DNA of 64,000 nt from Selaginella moellendorffii. Taxonomy: Eukaryota; Streptophyta; Lycopodiopsida; Selaginellales; Selaginellaceae. The translations under genes and the position numbers were made by a program. Below are positions 53,416 to 63,186 of the stretch, one piece after another. Numbering within the stretch: position 1 is the first letter of the stretch; each line of letters begins with the position of its first letter. The notes beneath the pieces were generated by a model. It was not told where the DNA came from. It ran no database searches and was given only the letters and a program-made list of their open reading frames with translations. The stretch lies in the NCBI RefSeq assembly GCF_000143415.4, contig NW_003314306.1, positions 1,375,342 to 1,439,341 of the forward strand. Direction: 5' to 3'.

Positions 53416-55250
53416 ATGGAGGAGATGGAGGGGGACGAGTCATTTTTGAACGCGCTGTGGGATTTGCCGCTCACTGCCGAGGAGAAGGCACGAATCCATT
53501 CGGAGTTTGTGGAAATGCCTGTGCATCTGGTAGCTAGGTACTTCATTCCTCCGACTCCACAGGACAAAGCGGCCACACTTCGCTCCTTCCTGAAACGGTA
53601 AGAAACGGCTTCCGAGCAATACATTTGTCACTGGTGCCAAAGATCGTTTTTCAGGTAAAGAACGGTTCCGAGCAATACATATGTCACTAGTACCAGTAAA
53701 AGACAGAGGGCAATCAGCAGGTATAAACCGGTTTGTGTGCAGCCGGAGACAATGCTAGGCCATGCCAATCCGATTCTAGTTGCCCTTCTGTGGCTGTACT
53801 TGCTAGTCAAAGGAGGTAAAGTGCAGCTCACTCATATACGGACGGCTAGACTTCGGAAGATTAAGGTGGCGGAAGCGACTTACTACCCTGCTATTCTGTG
53901 CTTCTTGGAAGCGGCATCTTTTGGGCAGGAGGGTTTGCACTTTGGAGGAGTTTACCTTGTCTTCATCATCCTTACGATCCTCACTTCGTTGTCTTCATCA
54001 TCCAGGAGGCTTTGCACTTTGGAGGAGAGGGAGAGGGAAAGGTAAAGACGTCGGATCTTCACCGTCGGATCTTTGTGTGCACCGAGATGAAGGCTCCAAC
54101 CGAAGTGAAGACCTCAGTCAAGCACGGAAATAACAGTGATCCGACAGGAGTTGAGTCCAATTCACTCTTGATTGGGCAAGAAGCTGAATATGTGGAATCA
54201 ACAGAGGGAGATGAACCTGTGGCTATGGACAGGTTCTGGGTGGTGAAATATTTGTGACAAGACGGAAGTGTGGAGGTGAGTCCTGAGTTCCCATGACCGC
54301 AGAAGTCCAATGAAACCCCGCAGCAGTTGGCCCTGATGAATCCCGCCTTCATACTGATGAAGCTGAGGGATTTGGACGACAGCGAGAGCAGGCTGGGGAG
54401 CGTTAGGCTCTGTGATATCCTTCCTGGCATGCCGTCAGCGGGATTCTCGACGTTGGTTGCATACATGGAGCAGCTGCGGGAGATACATGGTCTACGGGTT
54501 TCAGTTGTTCGTTTGCATGGAGCACACAACGACGACATCAGCATCTCAGACCTGAACATCGTCGCTTATGGCCGCAAGTCGCTTGTCATGCTCAGGAGAT
54601 CGCGCTCAACAGCGTTGAAGATATGTTTGCCTGCAGATGCTGGCACCGAGAGAGAGATACATTCAGCATCGGATGATCATCCTAATCTGCGGCAACTACT
54701 GAACTGGGGGACTGTGGACGTCGGGAACAGGGAGGGTCTTTTCCAGCTTTTGGAGTTGGACGGATTTGGGAAGCGAAGCATGTAAGTGATTTAACTTCAA
54801 CTGGGATGATGTGGAACCAGGCATTCGAAGGTCTGAGGGATCTTCACGGGAAAGGCATCCTGCATCGAGACGTGAAGCCAGACATGGTGTTTAGAGGGAA
54901 TGTATTGAAGATCAATGACTACGACGTCACCTGTTTCAAAACTGATCGTCAGGAATTGAGGAGAAAGGTTGGCACTCGCGGCTATCACTCGCCATCGAGC
55001 TCGATGCAGCCTTACAAAGAGGAGACGACATCCTATCCCTTGCTCTGGCGTTCTATTCTGCAAACCTCGGCATCACAAAGTCTTCAAGGAAGGGGCGCTT
55101 GCAGATCTTACGATGCTGTTTGGATCCGCGCCTTTCCCTGCTTGCATGAGGATGCGCAGTTGAGGATGCTCTGCGGAAACACGGCCTCGATCAAGAACAG
55201 GATGATGAAGACAACGAAGAAGAAGAAATGACGACGAAGACGACGATGAC
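53416..55250 (+). pseudogene. Kinase-like protein gene, decayed
   Basis: Exon 1 at 53,416-53,597 (MEEMEGDESFLNALWDLPLT...) joins to 53,721 in phase (LKRYKPVCVQPETM). The reading frame then needs a frameshift near 53,940, meets an in-frame TGA at 54,255, and resumes through a plausible intron (54,276-54,310) as SNETPQQLALMNPAFILM. The kinase part is STALKICLPADAGTEREIH (Lys loop), LFQLLELDGFGKRSM, a shift at about 54,782, then GLRDLHGKGILHRDVKPDMV (catalytic loop), LKINDYDVTC in place of DFG, and KVGTRGYHSP. Another shift near 55,015 precedes DDILSLALAFYSANLG. At least three shifts and one stop are needed, so it is not functional as sequenced. Confidence 0.65.
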
Positions 55251-56585
55251 GAGGAGGAAGGTTAAGCAGAGCATCGTCACTAGTTGTGATTTTTTTTTGT
55301 ACTTATCTTTCTTATTTTTATTTTAATTTTGTCTTGTTTTTTCTAGTAGAAAGCGGTCTAAATGTGACTATGAAGTTATCATAGCAACGGCGGACTCCAC
55401 CATTTCGATGACTTTGTTAGCAAAGAAGATGGAATGATTGAAGCGAGCAAGCAACCAAAGAAGAATGGGAGTTTCAAGCAAAAAAGGGAGGACTGACTGA
55501 TTGAGCTTGGAAAGTTTTCCATGATGTGATCTGAGTCACAGCAAGACCGGGAAGGCACAATTAACGCGAGATCCAGTGTGAATCTCCCGGCCAGCCAGCC
55601 ACACGAAAACAACTTAAAGAATGGAATTTGACCGGCAGCACATCAACCAATGCAAATATCCGACCAAACCCACGCGAAGTACCATGGAAGCTTTTTGACA
55701 AGTGACCAGCCACTGTTTCGAGAAGTGATTCCACAATCCACAAGAGATTCTCGGCTTGGATCCGAGAAGGATGGATGGATTTAAAGCCATGGAGACATTG
55801 AGAGAGACTTTCTCTTGCCTTCCAGCACGCCATCCATCCATCCAAAACTTGTCTGACAATGGTGGTCCGGGAGAGACGAATCAAGCAAAGAAAACCCACA
55901 AAATTAAGCAAAAACAGCGCACTAGGAGCGTCATAAACGCAAGCAGGGAAGCAATCGATCGTGACTTCAATGAATAAAATTCAAGCCACGGACCCACAAG
56001 GACGCAGAAAGAATCCACAGCCTCACAGCCAAATTCAGATGATCCACAGCAAGCAAAGACAATCCATGAGACAAAGAAGAAAAGAACACTCTAAAGAACA
56101 GGGAGGGGAATTAGATCGCCCACCTCTTGCCTTGTCTCTCTTAAGTAACCGAAATGATGATGACGATGATTGATGGTGGTCTCCATTGTTTACTCCAATT
56201 TGTCTAATGGTTGCCACGAATTCGATGACACGGGATCTGATCCAAGAAAGAAAGTTGCGTGAAAGAGAAAAAGAAAGGATCGGGATCATCAGGCGCAAGA
56301 ACACGACAAACCAGAGCAATGCACAAAAGGCGAACCTTAAAAGGAAAAAACCGCGATGACTCTCTTTCCACAGACAAACACCACATCTATAGCTCGTGAA
56401 GAGCGCGAGCGAATTTCCCTGAGGATCTTTTCCGAAGACTAAACAACGCACTGAAAAGAGAAAGCTTCCAATGCCATCAATCCGGAGGAGCCAAATTCCC
56501 CTCCCCTGATCTACGCTAGGCGGCGGACCTTCTTTCCTTTCTACCAAAAAAGAAAGACGAAGAAATCCTCTACTCCAGCCTCCAA

Positions 56586-56616
<31 letters not shown>

Positions 56617-56689
56617 TGATCAGATACTTCGCTCGATCTAGCAAAGAAGAAGCGAAATTCCACACCTGCATCACCGATCGGAGCTGGAA
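55251..56689. other. Intergenic; probable 3' UTR of the F-box/kelch gene at right end
   Basis: No conserved frame on either strand. A (CT)n microsatellite lies at about 56,584-56,613, just beyond the kelch stop codon on its 3' side. Confidence 0.4.
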
Positions 56690-57784
56690 TCACGCCTTCA
56701 TGACCGCGCAATTGTAGACGAAGTTGTCGCCGACGGGGCTCGCCTCCGCGACGCGCCGCCACAGCACGCCGCCGGATCGCGCCGGGCGGCACGCATCGAT
56801 GAACGGCACATCCAGCTCGGAGCCGCCGATGAGCCACACCTCCTCCCCGACGCCCTTAAACCCTAGCCCCCATCCATGGGACTCGGCATTTGCCCGCCGC
56901 CCCGCCGCCGCATCCAGCACCGTCCACCTCCCGCCAAACTTCTCATACCTCTTCAACAGACCGTTGGGATGATCCCACGCGTACAGCACGTCGCCCACCA
57001 CCGCCACTAGCGGCGGCGCCACCGAGCCTCTAAACCGCGACACGCTACTCTCCGGCCAAAGCCCCGGTATGACCGTCCACCGCCGAGTCCTGGGATCGAA
57101 CCGCTCACCTGCCGTGACCGGCTGATCTCGGCCGTCCGTCCCCCCAATCACGTAAAAGCAGCCGTCCATCACGAACCCCGAGCACTCCTTCCGCGCGGTA
57201 TGCATGGGCGGTAGCGCGCGCCAGCGCCCGGCGCCGCTGCAGTACACCTCCGCGTCGCGCAGCGGCGTGCTGGTCCCAAACCCCGCGCCGCCGGCCACGT
57301 ACGCCATGCCGCCGAAGCTGGCGGACGCGAACTGGCACCGCGGCGTCGTCATGGGCGGCGCCGCAGACCACTCGTTGCGGTCCGCGCGGTACCGCCAGAT
57401 GACCGGGTGCATCCGGAAGTTGTAGAACGAGGGCCCGACCACCAGGAGCTCCCGCCCGGCCACGAAGCACTCCTTATCGTTGTCCGTGAAGATCTGGTCC
57501 GCGGGAAAGGCCGGGAGGCGATGCCAGGCCATGAGAATTGGATCCAGCGCGAAGAAGGGGCCGCCCATGGCGAGCGTGATGTAGAGCCAGGGCTCCGAGA
57601 TGCCGTCGTTGGATCGGATGGAGAAGATTTGGTCGGGGCGGAGGGCTTGATTCCACTGGCGCGAGACGAGGCGGAGGCGGGGGTAGAGTCCGCGCGGTAC
57701 GCGCGCGAGGCAGCTCTGCGCCACGCCGCGCGGTAGCCCGGGGATCAGTGCCTGGTCTCGATCGGGCTCCTCGTCGGAGGACAT
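56690..57784 (-). CDS. F-box/kelch-repeat protein, intronless
   Basis: The frame opens at 57,892, but Met37 (57,784, MSSDEEPDRDQALIPGLP) is the likelier start. The 36 extra codons run over a telo-box (57,814-57,828), which is normally in the leader. That gives 364 residues. An F-box (ALIPGLPRGVAQSCLARVPR, then LRLVSRQWNQAL) is followed by kelch motifs such as GGMAYVAGGAGFG...DAEVYCSGAGRW, DGCFYVIGGTDGRDQPV...RRWTVIPGLWP, GDVLYAWDHPNG and VWLIGGSELD. Such proteins act as substrate receptors of SCF (SKP1-cullin-F-box) ubiquitin ligases: the F-box binds the SKP1 adaptor and the kelch propeller binds the target. The target is unknown. Coding sequence is GC-rich. Confidence 0.88.
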   Translation of the reverse strand: MSSDEEPDRDQALIPGLPRGVAQSCLARVPRGLYPRLRLVSRQWNQALRPDQIFSIRSNDGISEPWLYITLAMGGPFFALDPILMAWHRLPAFPADQIFTDNDKECFVAGRELLVVGPSFYNFRMHPVIWRYRADRNEWSAAPPMTTPRCQFASASFGGMAYVAGGAGFGTSTPLRDAEVYCSGAGRWRALPPMHTARKECSGFVMDGCFYVIGGTDGRDQPVTAGERFDPRTRRWTVIPGLWPESSVSRFRGSVAPPLVAVVGDVLYAWDHPNGLLKRYEKFGGRWTVLDAAAGRRANAESHGWGLGFKGVGEEVWLIGGSELDVPFIDACRPARSGGVLWRRVAEASPVGDNFVYNCAVMKA

Positions 57785-57813
57785 TCTTTCTTGTTCTTCG
57801 TGCTCGTGAGCAA

Positions 57814-57828
57814 AAACCCTAAACCCTA
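57814..57828 (-). promoter_or_regulatory. Double telo-box before the kelch start
   Basis: AAACCCTAAACCCTA on the plus strand, 30 bp upstream of the preferred start codon of the minus-strand kelch gene. Confidence 0.5.
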
Positions 57829-57892
57829 TTTCCTCCCCCGATCTTCCTCTGGGCGCGGCAAATCCATCGCTATACCCAGCGCCCTGATCCAT

Positions 57893-59903
57893 CTGGAAGC
57901 TCTCCTCCCGGGCGATCCATCAGTCCGCGCGAGAATCTCGAGAAAAGAATGAATCGATCGATCCGATAGCTAGCTACCTACATTCTTGGCGTAGATTGCT
58001 CGCTTCACTTCCCAGATCTGCGCGATCGCTGCGAGAAAACAGGGGAGGGAGAAAAGAGTATGCCCAAAAGAAAAGTATAGCGGTCGACAGATCGTAGTAC
58101 CCGGACTCCAGAGCTTAGGAAAAAGAAAAGAAGAGAGGAAGAAATTTAAAACACTGGCAAGATCCACTGCTGGGCTTGATTGATCAAGACGAGAGAACCA
58201 ATCACTCGAGGATGCATAGAGGAGCCAGGAAGAACACCAAGACCAGAAGAAAAAAACTGGAGCGAGAGGAAAAAATCTCTTTCGCTCTTCTACTGTAGCT
58301 CCTGCTGCTGCTGCCGTCAATCTACCAATCTATCAAAATCTTAGCCCTGGTCCCCCTATCAAATCATTTTTTGGATGAGTCTCTGTGTTCTTCGTCTTCA
58401 TGCTAGCAGTAGCGAGCGCGATTTCTTCCGGAATCGCGGCGGCCAGATTGGATTGGCTTTGCTCCCGTGCCCCAGACAATCTGGGCAAGCAAGAACGCGG
58501 CCGGAATTGGAGCTGCCGCTGTGCCTCCTGGCTCCAAACAAAATCTGTGCAGCGCGGGGAGCGAGCACAGCCCAGCCACTTGCCCTGCGCGTCTTGTGTG
58601 TGCTTTGCCGTGCCGTGCAAAGCAGAGGGCGCGAAAGGATAGAGGAGAGATTTGAGGAGGAAGAAGAGGCAGCCCTATAGCTAGCCAGTCTCGATTCACG
58701 AGCGAGCAGCGAAAGAAAGAGGAGAGAGAGAAAGAAAGAAAGAAAGCGCGAGAAATGCAATTGGGGGCAAGGAAATCCCTAAAATCTCTGGTACCGCGCT
58801 GCTCTGCTACTGCGCAGCTATCCAATCCATCCCTGCGCTGCTACTACCGCGGTACTGGCAGCACTGCACTGCGCCTGCTGTACAATCGCCCTGGCTGCCG
58901 CCGCCGCCGCCAATCTGCGAGAAAAGGAGCACAAGCTTAAATAAATGCCCAGACTCCCTGTTTGCCCTAAAAACAGGGGACCAATTTTGCCCTAAAAGCA
59001 GGGGAATTCCAATGTTCTCTTTCCCTCTTCTTTGGCAATCCAGATAGAAATGGTTTTCTGCAATTTAGTCCAGATAGAATTTCTTTGGCAATCCAGAAAT
59101 GGTTCTCTTTTCTTAGATCCAAATGGTTATCTTTCCTTCTTCTTTGGAAATCTACCAAATCTTTTGCGCAAATGCTTTGATCGATTTTCTTTTCGCTCCA
59201 TCTAGTCCTGGACTCCACATTGAATGCGCGGTGTTAAAACCTTTTAACAGCAATGGCTAGAGCGGCATGAAAATCAAAATACCCGTCGCTAGTCTCTCTC
59301 GGTTCATGTGTACTGCGATGTCCCTCGCGCTGCGAAAATTTCCACCATTATAATCACCATTTGGAGCGATGATAGTTGCGGTCACACTCACCTCTCGAGT
59401 CGAGCAGCGCAGCGCGGTGGTGGTGGTGGTGGTGGTGGTGACAAAAAAACTCTCAGCTCCATCTCCACAGCTCCAGTGCTCCAGGCACAGTCTTTTCACC
59501 TCCCTGATTGGTTTTTACTCCTTGTTTAATCCTCGAGTGGAGAAAGAGAAGATCGATCCCTGTGGAGAAGTCAAAGCGGAGCTCGTCAAACTGGGCGAGA
59601 CTACGAATGCGAATTTAAGCTGGGAGTGTGTCGCAGTTATGAGCACATACCTGTGGAGCGCAAGAATGTCCTCTCAAGGCTCCCCCTCTGAGATGCTGTC
59701 GCCGGCTAAGCCAGCAAGCCCCGGATAGCGACCCTCGTCGTCGGCGACGGCTCCAAAATTCCACATTGCGAGTTCCAAGTTTTCCAAGTTCCAGCCATCC
59801 GGTCCGGTCGAGAAGAAAGCAAAGCGTCTCTCTCTCTCTCTCTCTCCTCCGGCTACCTGTGTATACGCCCAAGTTAATACGTCACTCAATCGAGCGAGAA
59901 AAC

Positions 59904-59935
<32 letters not shown>

Positions 59936-60550
59936 TGAAAAACGAGAAAAATTCTCACGCACCGCAGCTTTGATGCCAGAAAAATCTCTCTTTTGATCTT
60001 TTCATCCTTGATATCCTTTCGTCTTCCCTGCCATTTTCAACCACATGTCGAAAGATTTCGAAAGCAAAAATCGGAGATTCTTACGGAGAGTCGTGAGTGT
60101 TGAGGCGTACCAGCACCACCACTACTGAGCAGCAGCACACAGCGAGGCGTGTTTCCCAGCTATTATGTTGTTTGTCCGAATGACTCCAACTTTTTTGGAA
60201 TCAGGAACGCACGCAGATGACAAGGCTGGGTGTCGAATCTCAGTCGTGTTGTTGTGTGTGTCGAGCTGGTCTGGTCCGTCCATGATAATGGAGGAGACTT
60301 GGAGGAAAAAGATGAGAGCTTCCCGGTTTGACTTGCCTGGCCAAAGAAGAAAGTTAGATAGATGGAGAGATAGAAAGCGTGCAGGCAGAGCTATGAGCTA
60401 CTGCGACAGTAATCAAGACACATATACATACGTGTAGCGTGTTCCAGATAACAAGACTTCCTTTCTCGTCAAGGAGCTCTGCCCAAGGCCCGAGTTAAAG
60501 GGCGCCCTCTATCAAATCAGCAGCTGTGAGTGTGTGGAGCATCTCCAGGA
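57893..60550. other. Long intergenic/5' region with GA and CT microsatellites; no gene seen
   Basis: Contains AG-rich runs at about 58,711-58,750 and 59,906-59,936, (CT)n at 59,828-59,848 and a (GGT)n run at 59,416-59,441. Overlapping frames on both strands around 58,330-58,830 are unrelated in sequence and show no domain. The right end of the kelch leader and its possible 5' intron probably lie at 57,785-58,330. Confidence 0.4.
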
Positions 60551-60559
60551 AAAATCAAA

Positions 60560-61640
60560 AGGGAATTTTTCTTACTTGGTGATGAGGTAAAAGCGAAGCT
60601 ATGAGGAGTTTACCTGGGGAAAGGACGGAATTTTTTGTCATCCGGACAAAGCATTTGTACTTTTGACTTGGATAGATTTCCTGGACTGCCAAAACATTTG
60701 TCCAAATTCTAGAAATAAAGGATGGAATGTTTTGCTGCTTACACGAAAATGTGATGCGGTCCGAGAAAGCCGTGACGACGAAACGCACGAAAGCTGACAT
60801 TCGTGGCATGACTTAAGCTTATCCAGCCTCGGAAACACAAGAAACGTTTTTGTTGCTCTTGGAGATAGAATTTCCATGGCTGGATTTCAACTAGAAAGAA
60901 AAACAAGTCAGAATCAAGAGAACCTCACGGAAACGAACAAAGGTGTCCTTACTCCAAGAGAGATATGAAAAGATGTGCTGGAGATGCAACCACTACAGCG
61001 TCATGTGTGCACAAGTCCAAAGGAGAGCCATCGTGATCGACTGGAATTCTTGATCAGACCATATCTTTTGGTTATAAGATCCACTGCAGAAGAAAACAAG
61101 TTCGTCAAACTTTCAAGAGAAGAAAAAAGTACTGCATAAAAGGCATCGCGACTCGTCTGGAAAGAAGCATCCCAAGTCTCATAAAAAATTTCCAATCCTC
61201 AAGAAAACAGTAGATTCTTACCATAAGCTCGTCATACTTTGGAAGTTTTTATACGGTGATGTCTGGAACACAAAACGAAATAAAAGGAGTCACGCAAACA
61301 GAGAACTGTGATTCTAAGTTCGCTCGAAAGAAATTTATAGAGACTCACCACTATAGGTAGCACGCTCAACGCTCTTAATCTACAAGATGTTCAAAGGAAA
61401 CTAGAAGTTAGCATCAGCCGAGAATTCCTTCTTCGATCTAGCTTGATCTAGAGGAAAAGTTCTAAGGATCTCGAAAGAAATTTAAAGGAACTCACCTATA
61501 ACAAAGGAAAGAAATTTGTATAATTCAAACGCTAAGCTCACACCAGCTAGAGAGAAAATCCCTTCTTCTATTTAGATTCTAGCTTGATTTCTAGAGGAAG
61601 ATCTCCAGAACCTACTCACCTCTTCCATCAGCAAGGATCT
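60560..61640 (-). ncRNA. Possible spliced non-coding transcript, antisense and divergent to lumazine synthase
   Basis: Read on the minus strand, the region holds a regular series of donor- and acceptor-like signals 50-100 bp apart. Donors such as GGTGAGT lie near 61,620, 61,495 and 61,350 and GGTAAGA near 61,220. Acceptors such as TTTGTTATAG, ATCTTGTAG, GTGTTCCAG, TTCTGCAG and TTTCTTTCTAG lie near 61,497, 61,382, 61,268, 61,085 and 60,893. The implied exons (for example 31 and 41 nt) do not stay open in one frame. It may be a 5'-UTR-rich or non-coding transcript, or an old gene. This is pattern reading only. Confidence 0.25.
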
Positions 61641-61675
61641 ACCCGCATTTCCTCCCTTACCTATTTTTGCGGGCT

Positions 61676-61698
61676 AAAAAACCCTAAACCCTAAAAAG
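61676..61698 (+). promoter_or_regulatory. Telo-box array at the lumazine synthase start
   Basis: AAAAACCCTAAACCCTAAAA ends directly at the ATG (61,699). It is the strongest telo-box cluster in the window. Confidence 0.55.
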
Positions 61699-62752
61699 AT
61701 GGATGCCTTGCGAGCTCCTCCTATTGTTGGATGCCCATGCCCGACGCCAACGATCGAGAACTCGCCGCCATCTCTTGCATCGCTCAGCCGGATTGGATGC
61801 AAATTTCCGCGTCTAGGTACTGCGCTGTGGAAATCCTGGCTGATTCTGGCTTGTAGAGATCAGCAGTGTGAGATCTAGATGGAGCAGCGCCCGGATCCAT
61901 GCCGTCGCCAAGGTGAAGGAGATCGAGGGCTCCATTCTCGCCGCTGATGGCCTTCGATTCGCTGTGGTGAGTAGAAATTTTTCTCTTTGGTTTGTTCCTT
62001 TCGTGATTGATCGTGTGTCACTCCAGGTTGCTGCTCGATTCAATGATATAATCACAAAGCCTTTGGTGGCTGGAGCGCTAGAAGCTTTCCATAGGTACTC
62101 CGTCAAGGAAGAACACATCGAGGTAAAGGGCTCGTGGTCGTTTTTTTTTAGTTTTTCTTTTCTTTGTTCTTCAGGTGTTCTGGGTTCCTGGAAGTTTTGA
62201 AGTTCCTATCGTCGCACAGACTCTAGGAAAATCGGGGAAATTCGATGCAGTAGTCTGCATTGGTGCTATTGTAAGTGCGATTTCTTCTCCTCGTCTCCTC
62301 TTGATTTTTCTTCTTCGTTTTTTCGAAGGTGAGAGGTGCTACAAGCCACTACGACGCTGTGGCGAATTCTGCTGCGTCGGGAGTTATGTCGGCATCGCTG
62401 AATTCCGGTACTCAATCCTTGGTTTTTCTCTCATAGTTTTTTGTTGTTTTTTTTTTTTTTTTTGCTCAGGAGTTCCATGCGTTTTTGGTATTCTAACTTG
62501 CGACTCCATGGATCAGGTTTGTCTAGAATTCTTTATCTCAATTCACCAGGAACAATCTCACTATCTCTGCAGGCGTTTGATCGCGCCGGTGGCAAAGTTG
62601 GGAACAAAGGAGGCGAAGCTGCCATCGCGGCGGTGAGTAATTCATTCATTCATCGCTAAACTAGATCTTTCTTGACAATCTTTTCCGTGTAGATCGAAAT
62701 GGCATCGCTGCTCAAGCATCACGTCCACAAAAAACTTGTAAGGAGTGCTTGA
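61699..62752 (+). CDS. 6,7-dimethyl-8-ribityllumazine synthase, plastid type, eight exons
   Basis: Exons 61,699-61,816, 61,857-61,966, 62,027-62,122, 62,175-62,270, 62,329-62,407, 62,470-62,516, 62,573-62,632 and 62,693-62,752; 221 residues. The enzyme condenses 5-amino-6-ribitylaminouracil with 3,4-dihydroxybutanone phosphate in riboflavin synthesis. Family motifs: [55 protein letters not shown] (with the conserved His of the active site), [18 protein letters not shown] and [17 protein letters not shown]. The first 60-70 residues ([20 protein letters not shown]..., then Arg/Ser-rich) suit a chloroplast transit peptide. The match to the family is complete, with no missing catalytic element seen. 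Intron 1 is only 40 nt, shorter than the others; an alternative acceptor at 61,858 is two bases on but out of frame. Confidence 0.93.
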
Positions 62753-63186
62753 AGATATCAAGTCTAGCTTCCATTTTTCTTTACCACGGATAAAATCATG
62801 GATCTTTTTCCGAAGTCTTCGCTAAAACTTGATCAAAGGTTTTATGATAACAATGAAGCGCTAAAAGGTCTGCCACGTGGCAGAAATGGCTGTGCCACGT
62901 TGTGGTGATCCTAACCGTCGAATTTGCTAGGGTCGCAACTGACGGTGGATGTTTGTTCGCTCGCCCGCCCTTCTTTCTTCAATGCGCAGCAAGAATCACT
63001 TTTGCGGTGGTGGTAGCGGTGGCGATCATGGATGATGAATCATCGCGGGGATTTCACGCTTCTAGGGTAGGAGGAGGAGGAAGAAGAAGAAAGAGGAGGA
63101 GGCGCGGTGCCTTGAAGAGGATTCTCTTGCGGCAGCGAGCAAATCGGCCCAAGACTCGAGGCGATGACTACGGGTGAGGGATCTTG

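Noticed and set aside
56724-57736. Frames opposite or offset to the kelch gene
   Set aside because: Low-complexity Pro/Ala/Arg-rich products caused by high GC content; the kelch frame is the only one with conserved motifs.
58330-58830. Cluster of frames of 85-140 codons on both strands
   Set aside because: No domain, overlapping on both strands, and flanked by GA microsatellites; best explained as promoter or leader DNA.
62902-63177. 91-codon plus-strand frame with an Arg/Lys-rich run just before the GST-like gene
   Set aside because: The basic run comes from a GGA/AGA-rich stretch and no domain is visible. It is more likely leader sequence of the downstream gene.
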